A stretch of DNA of 64,000 nt from Alkalihalophilus marmarensis DSM 21297. GTDB taxonomy: Bacteria; Bacillota; Bacilli; Bacillales; Bacillaceae_D. Of this stretch, positions 41,066 to 50,506 are shown in pieces; the stretch's first letter is position 1; each line of letters begins with the position of its first letter. The stretch is taken from contig NZ_ATAE01000008.1 of assembly GCF_000474275.2 (NCBI RefSeq), positions 186,001 through 250,000 of the forward strand, given 5' to 3'. The position numbers and the translations under genes were made by a program. Below the pieces are notes generated by a model, which saw only the letters and a list, made by a program, of their open reading frames with translations, was not told the origin of the DNA and ran no database searches.

Positions 41066-41105
41066 ATCTACGTTCTGTGAAATGTTGATTTCATGGAACG
41101 TAGAT
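41066..41105. repeat. 40-bp imperfect palindrome upstream of the recombinase gene
   Basis: Left arm at 41066-41083 (ATCTACGTTCTGTGAAAT), spacer GTTG, right arm at 41088-41105 whose reverse complement is ATCTACGTTCCATGAAAT: 16 of 18 positions pair. No T-run on either side. It is positioned 23 bases before the recombinase start. Could be a recombinase binding site (dif-like) or operator. Confidence 0.6.
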
Positions 41106-41135
41106 AATTAGTTTGGAAGATACTTCTAAGAGCAA

Positions 41136-41186
41136 TTGACAATTACCTGAATAAATTGTTAACTTAATATATAAATAGGTTAACAA
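41136..41186 (+). promoter_or_regulatory. bio operon promoter with BirA operator
   Basis: TTGACA at 41136-41141 as -35, then TTGTTAAC (41156-41163), 15 bases, GTTAACAA (41179-41186). The paired TTGTTAAC/GTTAACAA is the BirA box of Bacilli and overlaps the -10 and start, so biotinyl-AMP-bound BirA would block transcription when biotin is plentiful. Confidence 0.88.
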
Positions 41187-41216
41187 ATAATTGATACTTG
41201 AATTGAAGGTGATAGA

Positions 41217-42038
41217 GTGCAACTTGAGCATATATATTTCAGCGTCAGAATGAGAGCAGCACAAGGTGGATCTCATGAACAAGGAGGCAAGCATATCTCA
41301 GGCGGGGAAAGGATTGTTCCGTATCATGACCTCTCCCCATGTATGGCAGAATTAGCTGAAAAAGGCCTGAATCATTCGCGTGGCAAGCCTGACTTTATGA
41401 ACATTCAATTTGAACGAATTGAAGAGACGGTAACATACGTGTCACCATTGCCTGTTGGTACCCACGTTGTATCTTCAGTGACTGACGGGCAAGCGACCGC
41501 TCGATCATTACTAACTGAAGCTGGGATTGAACCTCTGGTAATTGAAAAGTCCTATCATGTGATATCACACCTAACTGAATTACAAGGGGCTCTTTTCATA
41601 GATACTGCTACTGGTCAAAGGTTGGACGACCCTATAAAAAATGGAGTCAGAGTATCAAGGATGGATTGGCCTTTGGATGACTTTAGCTGCTGGTCAAACG
41701 AATACCAACTGTCGCCTAACATACGAATGAAAGAAGCTTTGACCTTAGCAACAAAGGTCACTCAACACCCTGCAACCATCGCTGAATTATGCTGGTCAGA
41801 TGATCCTGATTATGTTACTGGATATGTGGCAAGTCAGAAGTTTGGATATCAGCGAATATCTCAGCTAAAAGAATTGGGCGAAGAGAAAGGCTGCCGCATA
41901 TTCTTTGTTGATCAATCAAAAATGAAAGACTTGGATGCCTATATAAATTATTTAACAACACAGCCAGTGCTGATTCGTTGGAAACAGGAGGTGATAGCTG
42001 ATGAGTCTCGATCAATGGCTGGCCGAGCGGCTGAGTAA
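41217..42038 (+). CDS. bioW: 6-carboxyhexanoate-CoA ligase (pimeloyl-CoA synthetase)
   Basis: GTG start behind GAAGGTGAT. 273 residues. Family blocks: YFSVRMRAAQGGSHEQGGKH at the start (binds ATP phosphates), ISGGERIVPY, CMAELAEKGLNHSRGKPDF, GVRVSRMDW, CWSDDPDYVTGYVAS, GCRIFFVDQ. It activates pimelate to pimeloyl-CoA, substrate of the next enzyme. The end overlaps bioF by 38 bases. Regulated by the BirA operator upstream. Confidence 0.94.
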   Translation: MQLEHIYFSVRMRAAQGGSHEQGGKHISGGERIVPYHDLSPCMAELAEKGLNHSRGKPDFMNIQFERIEETVTYVSPLPVGTHVVSSVTDGQATARSLLTEAGIEPLVIEKSYHVISHLTELQGALFIDTATGQRLDDPIKNGVRVSRMDWPLDDFSCWSNEYQLSPNIRMKEALTLATKVTQHPATIAELCWSDDPDYVTGYVASQKFGYQRISQLKELGEEKGCRIFFVDQSKMKDLDAYINYLTTQPVLIRWKQEVIADESRSMAGRAAE

Positions 42039-43221
42039 TACAAAGAACGCAGGTTTATACCGGACCCTACGTAAAATGGAACAAGCTCCGAGTCGCACGA
42101 ATATCATTGATGGACGAAAGCAGCTTGTTTTTTCATCTAATAATTATTTAGGGTTAGCAGCAGATGTAAGAATAAGTGAGGCTGCAAAGCTGGCGTTAGA
42201 AGAGTTCGGTACTGGCAGTACTGGTTCTAGATTAACGACTGGCAATGCATCGTGGCATGAAAAACTGGAAGGGAAACTCGCTTCTTTTAAGCAAACAGAG
42301 GCAGCATTACTATTTTCAAGCGGTTACTTAGCGAATATTGGTGTTCTATCATCTATCCCTCAAGAAGGGGATATTATTTTAAGTGACGAGTTAAATCATG
42401 CAAGTCTGATTGATGGCTGCAGATTATCAAAAGCAGACAAAAGGATCTACCCTCATCTACATATGGAAATGCTCGAAAATCTATTAAAAGAGAGCATGCA
42501 TTACAACCATCGATTTATTGTAACAGACGGTGTGTTCAGTATGGATGGAACGATTGCGCCCCTTGATAAGATCAGGCAATTAGCTGATACGTATGATGCT
42601 TATCTTGTTGTTGATGATGCTCATGGAACAGGTGTAACCGGAGAAACTGGCATAGGGACATGTGAACGTTTTGGGGTGGCCTGTGATGTAATTATTGGCA
42701 CATTAAGCAAGGCTGTCGGATGTGAAGGAGGCTTTGCAGCTGGTTCACGAATCCTTATTGATTTTCTCAGAAATCATGCGCGAAGCTTTATCTTTCAAAC
42801 GTCGATCCCCCAAGCGAGCTGTGCTGCGGCTTACTCTGCATTAGAAATCATTGAATCTGATAAAAGCCGTATGCAACAACTAAAGAAGCTTTCAAATCAC
42901 ATTCGCAAAGTATTAGTAGAAATGGACTTTTGTATCCGCGGGGAAGAAACGCCTATCATCCCTGTTATCATAGGTGATACTTATAAAGCTACTCAATTCG
43001 CAGAAAAGCTAAAAGCAAAAGGCATATTCGCACCAGCCATACGACCTCCTACTGTAGCGGAAGGGGAAGCACGAATCCGTCTGACAGTGACAGCTGATCA
43101 TACCGAAGAAGATGTTAACTACTTGCTACATAGTTTCTATTTAATAGGAAGAGAGATGGATATTATACAAAATACAAAGATAGGATCATCTAAAGGAGAG
43201 GATCATCATGAATACCGTTAG
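42001..43221 (+). CDS. bioF: 8-amino-7-oxononanoate synthase
   Basis: ATG behind CAGGAGGTGAT within bioW. 406 residues. PLP enzyme of the alpha-oxoamine synthase family: FSSNNYLGLAAD, GTGSTGSRLTTGN, DELNHASLIDGCR, VVDDAHGTGVTGETG, and the PLP lysine in IGTLSKAVGCEGG. Joins pimeloyl-CoA and alanine. The stop overlaps bioI by 14 bases. bioA, bioD and bioB, which complete the pathway, are not in the window. Confidence 0.95.
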   Translation: MSLDQWLAERLSNTKNAGLYRTLRKMEQAPSRTNIIDGRKQLVFSSNNYLGLAADVRISEAAKLALEEFGTGSTGSRLTTGNASWHEKLEGKLASFKQTEAALLFSSGYLANIGVLSSIPQEGDIILSDELNHASLIDGCRLSKADKRIYPHLHMEMLENLLKESMHYNHRFIVTDGVFSMDGTIAPLDKIRQLADTYDAYLVVDDAHGTGVTGETGIGTCERFGVACDVIIGTLSKAVGCEGGFAAGSRILIDFLRNHARSFIFQTSIPQASCAAAYSALEIIESDKSRMQQLKKLSNHIRKVLVEMDFCIRGEETPIIPVIIGDTYKATQFAEKLKAKGIFAPAIRPPTVAEGEARIRLTVTADHTEEDVNYLLHSFYLIGREMDIIQNTKIGSSKGEDHHEYR

Positions 43222-44416
43222 CCAAACGAAAGCAAAACAGATTCGTCTTAAAAGAGATGACTTATTTAAAAATCCGTATGGCTTGTATAAACGATTACGC
43301 GAGAGAGGTTCGATTTATAAAGGAAGTATACTAAAGCAGCCCGGATGGTTTGTAACAGGATACAAAGAAACAGCCCATATCCTAAAAGATCCATCTTTTT
43401 TTACTCGCATTCCTTTACCTGAATCGACAGAAAAATACAGCCACCTAAAACAAATTCAAAGCAAGATGATGCTTTATATGAACCAAGAAGATCACCGCAA
43501 GCTGCGGCTGCTTGTGAACAAAGGGTTCACACCCAAGCAAATAGCGGGATTCAGACCTTTAATAGAAGAAGTCGTTGATTTTCTTTTAGACGAACTTATT
43601 GTAAAAGAAGAATTTGATGTTGTATCAGATTTCGCCTTTCCACTTACGAGCTTGGTCATTGCGACCATTTTAGGAGTGCTGGAAGAGGACCGGGAAACAT
43701 TTCGAGATTGGGCAGCTTTATTACTTCAATCAATAGATTTTTCACGTTCTCATAAAACATTAGAAGCAAGTGATCAATTGGCTGAAGAGCTGAGCGAGTA
43801 TTTCTCTTCATTAATCGTCAAAAAAAGAGCGGAGCCGGGCGACGATCTTATTAGTCTGCTGATTATAGAAAATGATTGTACGGAAGATGAATTAATTTCT
43901 ACATTTATATTGCTTGTCATTGCTGGTCACGAAACAACAGTCAATTTAATTAGCAATACCATTCACTCCTTTCTAAAGCACCCTGAACAATGGGAGGTGT
44001 TAAAGCGAAACCCTTCTTTGGCTGGTTATGCAATTGAAGAAGTTCTAAGGTTCGAAAGTCCAACACAGCTAACGGCCAGAGTGGCGATGAAGGATACAGA
44101 AGTGGCAGGCAAACACATCACATGCGGAGAGCAGCTATATCTTATGCTCGGGGCAGCGAATAGAGATCCTGACGTATTTGATGAGCCTGATGAATTTCTC
44201 ATTACAAGAAAACAGGTGCCGCATCTCTCTTTTGGATTAGGTGCTCATTTTTGTCTAGGTTCCACACTTGCCAGGTTAGAAGCACAGATTGCCCTATCTC
44301 AGTTTAGTAAACGTGTTCACACGTACAACCAAACAAAGGCAGAAATTAAGTGGCGGCCGCTGACAGGATTTCGGGCCCTTGAAGAACTAAGAATCACAGT
44401 GCAAACGTCTAACTAG
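43208..44416 (+). CDS. bioI: Cytochrome P450 BioI (pimelate-forming)
   Basis: ATG behind AAGGAGAGGATC. 402 residues. Oxygen-binding helix LLVIAGHETTVN, ExxR in EEVLRFES, and heme Cys in FGLGAHFCLGSTLARLE. In B. subtilis BioI cleaves acyl chains carried on ACP to give pimeloyl-ACP and lies at the end of the bio operon. Overlap with bioF and the shared BirA operator support this role over other CYP107-type activities. Confidence 0.88.
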   Translation: MNTVSQTKAKQIRLKRDDLFKNPYGLYKRLRERGSIYKGSILKQPGWFVTGYKETAHILKDPSFFTRIPLPESTEKYSHLKQIQSKMMLYMNQEDHRKLRLLVNKGFTPKQIAGFRPLIEEVVDFLLDELIVKEEFDVVSDFAFPLTSLVIATILGVLEEDRETFRDWAALLLQSIDFSRSHKTLEASDQLAEELSEYFSSLIVKKRAEPGDDLISLLIIENDCTEDELISTFILLVIAGHETTVNLISNTIHSFLKHPEQWEVLKRNPSLAGYAIEEVLRFESPTQLTARVAMKDTEVAGKHITCGEQLYLMLGAANRDPDVFDEPDEFLITRKQVPHLSFGLGAHFCLGSTLARLEAQIALSQFSKRVHTYNQTKAEIKWRPLTGFRALEELRITVQTSN

Positions 44417-44474
44417 TCCTCTTTGTCTCTTGATTAGCTAAATGGTAGAATCAAAGACAATGGAGGGGATTAAG

Positions 44475-45434
44475 ATGAGTTATAGAGATCTGAATATTTC
44501 TACTGTTTTAATAATTAGCCCTATGTATGGTGAATTAAAAAGATTGATAGAAAAAGAGAATGTAGAGCAGAGCTTTCGATTTAAGCCTGAAGATGAGGTT
44601 ACTGACGAAGATTTAGATTGGGCAGATGCCGTCGCTTGCTTTAACACTCAAACGGATTTTAACTACAGTAAAGTGAAATGGGTTCATTCGCTTGGAGCTG
44701 GTGTTGATCGTTTCTTACATAATAAAACCTGGGATAAAGAGGTATTACTCACAAGAACGATTTGTTCATTTGGTCAAAGAATCGCAGAATATACACTTAG
44801 CTATGTATTACAAGACCTGCAGCACCATCAATTATTTCAAAAGGATGGCAGGGAAAAACTGTGGAAGCCGCGCACACCTGGTTTATTAAAAAATTCAAAA
44901 GCAGTTATCTACGGTACAGGTGAAATTGGACAGGTAACAGCGAAAGTGCTCTCCCAATTTGCCATGGAAGTATACGGGGTTTCGCGAAGCGGGAGGAAAA
45001 AAGACTTTTTCAAAAAAGTATTTACTATCGATCAACAGGAACATACAGATCAAAGCGAATGGAAGGATGCGGATTACATCATTAACACCCTGCCGCTTAC
45101 CGTTGAGACGGAAGCTCTATTTAATAGACAATTCTTCTCACAATTTACAGAAGCCGGCTTTATCAATGTCGGTCGCGGGGCCTCGGTAGACGAAGAAGCG
45201 CTTATTGAAGCATTAGATGATGATAGGCTGCGCTTTGCTGTTCTTGATGTATTTAAAGAAGAACCGCTTCCTTCCGGGCACCCTTTTTGGGAGCATCCTA
45301 ACATTACGATTACTCCTCATATCTCTGCTGTGACAACGGCTGATGAGGCTGTTGCTTGTTTTATTGATACGTTACGTAATATAGAACGAAACGAGGCGCT
45401 TGTTAATCAAGTGGATATTAAAAAAGGATATTAG
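44475..45434 (+). CDS. D-2-hydroxyacid dehydrogenase family protein
   Basis: ATG at 44475 follows TGGAGGGGATTAAG; the open frame from 44442 lacks a site. 319 residues. Rossmann motif in VIYGTGEIGQVTAKVL, catalytic Arg in NVGRGASVDEEAL, Glu in VFKEEPLP, His in TPHISA. Resembles the GhrA/YkcK-like group acting on glyoxylate, hydroxypyruvate or similar acids; substrate not decided by sequence. Ends 18 bases before a sigma-54 promoter for the thiolase. Confidence 0.9.
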   Translation: MSYRDLNISTVLIISPMYGELKRLIEKENVEQSFRFKPEDEVTDEDLDWADAVACFNTQTDFNYSKVKWVHSLGAGVDRFLHNKTWDKEVLLTRTICSFGQRIAEYTLSYVLQDLQHHQLFQKDGREKLWKPRTPGLLKNSKAVIYGTGEIGQVTAKVLSQFAMEVYGVSRSGRKKDFFKKVFTIDQQEHTDQSEWKDADYIINTLPLTVETEALFNRQFFSQFTEAGFINVGRGASVDEEALIEALDDDRLRFAVLDVFKEEPLPSGHPFWEHPNITITPHISAVTTADEAVACFIDTLRNIERNEALVNQVDIKKGY

Positions 45435-45451
45435 TCGCAGGTTTTAATATA

Positions 45452-45469
45452 TTGGCATAAAAATTGCAT
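45452..45469 (+). promoter_or_regulatory. Sigma-54 (-24/-12) promoter before the thiolase
   Basis: TTGGCAT (45452-45458), five A, TTGCAT (45464-45469): GG and GC doublets at correct spacing; only one base differs from the TTGGCAC-N5-TTGCAT consensus. About 100 bases before the thiolase start. Confidence 0.8.
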
Positions 45470-45568
45470 TAAAAATAAGGGCAGGATTCGTTGTCGTATT
45501 GTCGAATGAATCTATGAAAAAAGAAAGTGTTAATATAGCGTTTCACAACATGAAGGAGGACAAGAGTT

Positions 45569-46750
45569 ATGAGAGAAGTAGTAATCGTAAGTGCTGCGCG
45601 TACGCCGGTCGGAACATTTGGAGGGGCATTATCAAGTGTACCTGCAGTCGATCTAGGTGCCGTTGCGGCAAAGGAAGCAATTAAGCGTGCAAATATCCAG
45701 CCGGAGGACATTGATGAAGTACTAATTGGTAACATTTTATCAGCTGGTCTTGGGCAGAACGTTGCTCGTCAAGTAGCAATCTATGCTGGTCTTCCGGAAA
45801 CAACACCAGCCCTGGCAATTAATAAATTATGCGGATCTGGTCTTCGTACCGTTAGTATGGGAGCACAGTTTATTGCTTTAGGCGATGCTGATGTGATCTT
45901 AGCTGGTGGTGTAGAAAACATGAGCCAAGCGCCTTACGTAATGCCAAACGCTCGTTGGGGCCAGCGTATGGGTGATGGCAAATTAGTTGATACGATGATC
46001 TATGATGCTTTAACTGATAAATTTAATAACATTCATATGGGAGTAACAGCAGAAAATATTGCTGAGAGATGGGAACTTACACGTGAGATGCAAGATGAAT
46101 TCGCTCTTCGCAGTCAAAATCGTGCTGAAAAAGCACAAAAAGAAGGCGTATTTGCAGAAGAGATCGTTCCTGTACCTGTACCGCAGCGTAAGGGCGAGCC
46201 AGTAATGGTCGATACAGATGAGCATCCTAAGCACGGCTTAACTCTTGAAAAGCTTGCTAAGCTGCGTCCTGCATTCAAAAAAGACGGTACCGTAACCGCT
46301 GGTAATGCATCTGGTATCAACGATGGTGCTGCAATGGTAGTACTAATGGCTAAAGAGAAAGCAGAAGAGCTAGGCATTGAGCCATTAGCAACGATTAAAT
46401 CTTACGGTAATGCGGCTCTTGATCCAAAGATCATGGGTTATGGTCCAGTACCTGCAACGAAAAAAGCATTAGCTAAAGCTGGTCTTTCAGTTGAAGATCT
46501 TGACCTTGTAGAAGCAAACGAAGCATTTGCAGCACAATCACTTGCAGTAGTGAAAGACTTAGGGCTTGATCCTGAGAAAGTGAACGTAAACGGCGGAGCG
46601 ATTGCTTTAGGCCACCCTGTAGGAGCTTCAGGTACACGCGTACTTGTTACCCTTCTGCACGAAATGAAGCGCCGTGATGCTAAGCGCGGTCTTGCAACGC
46701 TGTGTATCGGCGGCGGACAAGGAACAGCATTAATTGTAGAACGTCCATAA
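45569..46750 (+). CDS. Acetyl-CoA C-acetyltransferase (thiolase)
   Basis: ATG behind AAGGAGGACAAG. 393 residues. [20 protein letters not shown] at the start, acyl-enzyme C88 in [30 protein letters not shown], catalytic His in [14 protein letters not shown] and Cys in LCIGGGQG. Interconverts acetoacetyl-CoA and two acetyl-CoA. Sigma-54 promoter and the downstream activator tie it to the CoA-transferase operon at 48908: it should finish breakdown of acetoacetate or hydroxybutyrate to acetyl-CoA. Closed by its own terminator. Confidence 0.95.
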   Translation: MREVVIVSAARTPVGTFGGALSSVPAVDLGAVAAKEAIKRANIQPEDIDEVLIGNILSAGLGQNVARQVAIYAGLPETTPALAINKLCGSGLRTVSMGAQFIALGDADVILAGGVENMSQAPYVMPNARWGQRMGDGKLVDTMIYDALTDKFNNIHMGVTAENIAERWELTREMQDEFALRSQNRAEKAQKEGVFAEEIVPVPVPQRKGEPVMVDTDEHPKHGLTLEKLAKLRPAFKKDGTVTAGNASGINDGAAMVVLMAKEKAEELGIEPLATIKSYGNAALDPKIMGYGPVPATKKALAKAGLSVEDLDLVEANEAFAAQSLAVVKDLGLDPEKVNVNGGAIALGHPVGASGTRVLVTLLHEMKRRDAKRGLATLCIGGGQGTALIVERP

Positions 46751-46761
46751 TCGATCTGCCA

Positions 46762-46797
46762 AAAAGAGAGCCCATCATGGAGCTCTCTTTTTTGTGC
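46762..46797 (+). terminator. Intrinsic terminator after thiolase
   Basis: AAAAGAGAGC (46762-46771) / GCTCTCTTTT (46782-46791), T-run. Confidence 0.88.
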
Positions 46798-46859
46798 TAT
46801 ACTATTGGGTATGATGCTAGATCTTACATGATTGTTAGTAAGGGATGAGGGATTGCTTT

Positions 46860-48563
46860 ATGAACATGAAAGATTTTGTAGGTGCGATTGAGAGATCTTA
46901 TGAGCAGATGGAGGCGATCATTCGCTCTCTTCCATTTGGTACGATTCTCACTGATTTAGATCAAACTATTCTCTTTCATAATGAAACGGTGCAAAAAATA
47001 TTTAAACGTCCTGCCGACGGAATCAATGGCGAAGTGTTAACGACGTACGTCGACCCGAATTTATTAGACGGGATAGCGGAAGGCACCAATATTCATATTG
47101 ATTTTCGTGGTCACACATTTGTATTGAGAAAAGAACATACGACGATAAATGACCAGCTTTACTACGTCTACTTATTTTCCTCCGTTAAAGGATTAGAAGA
47201 AATTCTTTCAGCTAGCAGTGAAAAAACCGAGTTGTTAGAAACAGTTATGGAGTTTGCGTTTGACGGCGTAGTTATGGTTGATAAAGATGGTTACATCACA
47301 ATGCTGAGCAAGGAATATGCTGAGTTTCTTAATGTCCGGGTTGAAGATGTGATTGGCAAACATGCAACCGACGTCATTGAAAATACACGGATGCATATCG
47401 TTGCAAAAACGGGAAAGCCTGAAGTAGCTGATTTGCAGCGAATTAAAGGTGACTACATGATTGCAACCCGTGTACCGATCATAAAGAACGGTGAAATTAC
47501 AGGTGCTGTGGGCCGGGTGTTGTTTCAAAATGTAGGCGGTTTTAATTCTTTATATAAACGAGTCAAGCTGATGGAGACTGAGCTGAAGAAATATAAAGGT
47601 GAATTTCGCGAACAAAATAAAGCTACCTATACGTTTCATCATATAGTAGGTGATAGTGATTCTATTATAAAGGCGAAGCACCAAGCGGAACGAGCCGCAA
47701 ATAGTGACTCGAATGTTCTGCTGCTCGGGGAGAGCGGTACAGGAAAAGAGCTCTTTGCCCATGCGATTCATAATGCCGGAAGTCGAGCGCCTGGGTCATT
47801 TGTAAAAGTAAACTGCGCTGCGATCCCCCCTGACCTTCTTGAATCTGAGCTATTCGGGTATGAAGAAGGATCCTTCACTGGTGCGAAAAAAGGCGGAAAG
47901 AAAGGGAAGTTTGAAGCAGCCGATGGGGGAACGATTTTCTTAGATGAAATAGGTGAGCTTCCGCTTCATATGCAAGTGAAGTTTTTAAGAGTGCTTCAAG
48001 AAAAAGAAGTAGAGCGTGTCGGATCAACGACGAGCAAACCGATTGATGTGCGTGTCATCGCGGCCACCAATCGAAATTTAGAAGAAATGGTGGATAAAGG
48101 TGAATTTAGATTAGATTTATTTTACCGGCTGAATGTAGTTGCGATCCACATTCCTCCTCTTAGAGATAGAGAAAAGGATCTCGGACAGTTATGCCTCCAT
48201 TTCATTGAAAAATTAAATCCGATTATGAAGAAGAAAGTAGATGGCATCTCAAAAGATGCGCAGCGCCTTCTTCATCAATATAAATGGCCCGGAAATATTC
48301 GGGAGCTTGAAAATGTGATTGAGAGAGCATTAAATATGTTAGATAATGGTACGGTTATTAATTCAGAGCATCTTCCGGCAAAGCTAACGGATACACCTAG
48401 TAATCATTCGGTTGAATTGTTGGCTGTTTCGATTGAGAAGGCAGAAAAAACAGCCCTTATGAATGCTTTAAAACAAACAAAAGGCAACCGCTCAAAAGCT
48501 GCCTCACTTCTAGGAATCAGCCGATCTACCTTTTATGAAAAGTTAACGAAATATCAACTATAG
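46860..48563 (+). CDS. Sigma-54-dependent transcriptional activator, PAS-AAA+-Fis
   Basis: The ATG at 46860 has GATGAGGG about nine bases upstream; the frame is open from 46845. 567 residues: two PAS-like sensor domains (about 15-110 and 120-230: [38 protein letters not shown]), AAA+ domain with Walker [23 protein letters not shown] loop that touches sigma-54, and Walker [13 protein letters not shown], and a Fis-type HTH at the end ([20 protein letters not shown]). It resembles BkdR/AcoR-type activators. It lies between two sigma-54 promoters and probably activates both in response to a short-chain acid or its CoA ester. Confidence 0.94.
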   Translation: MNMKDFVGAIERSYEQMEAIIRSLPFGTILTDLDQTILFHNETVQKIFKRPADGINGEVLTTYVDPNLLDGIAEGTNIHIDFRGHTFVLRKEHTTINDQLYYVYLFSSVKGLEEILSASSEKTELLETVMEFAFDGVVMVDKDGYITMLSKEYAEFLNVRVEDVIGKHATDVIENTRMHIVAKTGKPEVADLQRIKGDYMIATRVPIIKNGEITGAVGRVLFQNVGGFNSLYKRVKLMETELKKYKGEFREQNKATYTFHHIVGDSDSIIKAKHQAERAANSDSNVLLLGESGTGKELFAHAIHNAGSRAPGSFVKVNCAAIPPDLLESELFGYEEGSFTGAKKGGKKGKFEAADGGTIFLDEIGELPLHMQVKFLRVLQEKEVERVGSTTSKPIDVRVIAATNRNLEEMVDKGEFRLDLFYRLNVVAIHIPPLRDREKDLGQLCLHFIEKLNPIMKKKVDGISKDAQRLLHQYKWPGNIRELENVIERALNMLDNGTVINSEHLPAKLTDTPSNHSVELLAVSIEKAEKTALMNALKQTKGNRSKAASLLGISRSTFYEKLTKYQL

Positions 48564-48567
48564 ACTG

Positions 48568-48597
48568 CACCTTGGAGGAATTCCAAGGTGTTTTTTT
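48568..48597 (+). terminator. Intrinsic terminator
   Basis: CACCTTGGA (48568-48576) / TCCAAGGTG (48582-48590), loop GGAAT, seven T. Confidence 0.9.
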
Positions 48598-48818
48598 ATT
48601 ATTATACTGAGAAAATGTAACCTGTATTTACCAAGTGTTCGGATAACAAGACACTATAAAGCGTTTTCGGAAAAAGTGTCCGGAAAAAAATACGTTGGTA
48701 TTGGAGGTGTGTTCGGAAAATCAGACAAAAAGGGCCATAGTGACTGCTTTACTGAACATTTGCTTCACTCCATCTTTATGTAAGCCCTATCATTCCGTCT
48801 TTTTTAAAAAAATAAAAG
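48598..48818 (+). promoter_or_regulatory. Intergenic region with candidate upstream activator sites
   Basis: Four related boxes: GTGTTCGGATAA at 48635, TTTTCGGAAAAA at 48664, GTGTCCGGAAAA at 48676, GTGTTCGGAAAA at 48709, all 100-185 bases before the -24 element, the usual place for enhancer sites of a sigma-54 activator. The core is TCGGAWAA. Confidence 0.65.
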
Positions 48819-48836
48819 TTGGCACACCTCTTGCAT
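48819..48836 (+). promoter_or_regulatory. Sigma-54 (-24/-12) promoter of the CoA-transferase operon
   Basis: TTGGCAC (48819-48825), ACCTC, TTGCAT (48831-48836): an exact match to the consensus with correct spacing. Confidence 0.92.
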
Positions 48837-48907
48837 ATACAACTTGCGTACTTTTCTTTATGTAAGGTAGAGAAAGCGTATTCATAGATGTTGTAGGAGG
48901 GAAAGGT

Positions 48908-50485
48908 ATGATTAATAAGGTAAAAACTGCAGAAGAAGCCGTTAAAATGATTAAAGACGGTTCAACGGTTGCAACAGGAGGGTTCGTTGGGAATGGACAC
49001 CCTGAAGCACTAACTTCTGCTCTTGAAGAGCGTTTCGTTAAAGAGCAAATGCCTCAAGACTTAACGTTAATGTATGCAGCAGGACAAGGTGATGGGAAAG
49101 AAAAGGGATTGAATCACCTCGGACATGAAAAGCTTGTATCTCGTGTCGTGGGAGGACATTGGGGACTTGCACCAAAGCTGCAAAAGCTGGCAATTGATAA
49201 CAAAATTAAAGCGTATAATTTTCCGCAAGGAGTTATTTCACATTTATTCCGTGATATTGCAGCAGGTAAGCCTGGTACGTTAACACATGTCGGTCTTAAG
49301 ACATTTGTTGACCCGAGAAATCAAGGCGGTAAATTAAATGAGAGTACTACAGAAGATCTTGTGTCTCTTATGGAAGTTGGCGGAGAAGAATATTTATTCT
49401 ACAAAACCATTCCAGTCCATGTTGCACTCATCCGCGGATCTTATGCTGATGAGGCAGGAAACTTAACGCTTCACAAAGAAGCAGGAACACTTGAAATTCT
49501 ATCCATGGCACAAGCGGCGAAAAACTCAGGCGGCATTGTCATTGCTCAAGTTGAAAAAGTCGTAGCTAAAGGCAGCCTGGACCCACGTCTTGTTAAAGTA
49601 CCTGGTATTTTAGTCGATGCAGTTGTTGTAGCCGATGCAGAGCATCATATGCAAACTTTTGCTGAGCAGTACAATCCGTCATACTGTGGAGAAATTAAAG
49701 CAGTGAATCGTGACCTTCCTAAGTTGAAACTAGATGAGCGTAAAGTGATCGCACGTCGTTCTGCAATGGAACTTGAGCCTTATGCTGTAACAAATCTTGG
49801 AATCGGCATGCCTGAAGGTGTTTCAATGGTAGCAAATGAAGAAGGTGTCGATCACTTGATTAACTTAACAGTTGAATCAGGTCCGATCGGCGGAATTCCA
49901 GCTGGCGGAATGAGCTTTGGTGCTTCTATTAATCCAGAATGTATCGTTGATCAGCCTTATCAATTTGATTTCTACGATGGCGGCGGACTCGATGTTGCAT
50001 TCCTTGGTCTAGCACAGCTAGATGGAAACGGAAACGTTAACGTTAGTAAGTTCGGGCCGAAAATTGCTGGAGCAGGCGGATTTATTAATATCACTCAAAA
50101 TGCAAAACGCGTGGTATTCTGCGGCACGTTCACAGCAGGCGGCTTAAAGGTAGACGTGAATGATGGCAAGCTTTCCATCAATAATGAAGGCAAAATCAAG
50201 AAATTCTTAGCAGATGTGGAGCACATCACATTCAGCGGAGAGTATGCAAATGAAACGGGCCAAACCGTCCTCTATATTACAGAACGTGCGGTATTTGAAC
50301 TTGGAGAAAATGGTGTCGTCTTAACTGAGATTGCACCAGGTGTTGATCTAGAGCGTGACATCTTAGATCAAATGGACTTTAAACCAATCGTATCTGAAAA
50401 TCTTAAAACAATGGATGAACGTATTTTCCGTGATGAGAAGATGGGTCTTGAACTCACAAACGGAAAAGCTGTTCTTTCTAATTAA
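48908..50485 (+). CDS. Acyl-CoA:acetate/3-ketoacid CoA transferase (fused alpha-beta)
   Basis: ATG behind TAGGAGGGAAAGGT. 525 residues holding both subunits: alpha part [20 protein letters not shown] and [18 protein letters not shown]; beta part [14 protein letters not shown] with the probable catalytic E323 in [16 protein letters not shown]. Same layout as YdiF-type transferases. It moves CoA between acetyl-CoA or succinyl-CoA-like donors and acetoacetate/butyrate. First gene of a sigma-54 operon with the permease and dehydrogenase below. Confidence 0.92.
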   Translation: MINKVKTAEEAVKMIKDGSTVATGGFVGNGHPEALTSALEERFVKEQMPQDLTLMYAAGQGDGKEKGLNHLGHEKLVSRVVGGHWGLAPKLQKLAIDNKIKAYNFPQGVISHLFRDIAAGKPGTLTHVGLKTFVDPRNQGGKLNESTTEDLVSLMEVGGEEYLFYKTIPVHVALIRGSYADEAGNLTLHKEAGTLEILSMAQAAKNSGGIVIAQVEKVVAKGSLDPRLVKVPGILVDAVVVADAEHHMQTFAEQYNPSYCGEIKAVNRDLPKLKLDERKVIARRSAMELEPYAVTNLGIGMPEGVSMVANEEGVDHLINLTVESGPIGGIPAGGMSFGASINPECIVDQPYQFDFYDGGGLDVAFLGLAQLDGNGNVNVSKFGPKIAGAGGFINITQNAKRVVFCGTFTAGGLKVDVNDGKLSINNEGKIKKFLADVEHITFSGEYANETGQTVLYITERAVFELGENGVVLTEIAPGVDLERDILDQMDFKPIVSENLKTMDERIFRDEKMGLELTNGKAVLSN

Positions 50486-50506
50486 GTTTACTAAGGGGGA
50501 GAAAGA

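Noticed and set aside
45268-45290. Possible enhancer box TTCCGGGCACCCTTTTTGG for the thiolase promoter inside the dehydrogenase gene
   Set aside because: Resembles the reverse complement of the 48,664-48,687 boxes only loosely and lies in coding sequence under its own constraint.
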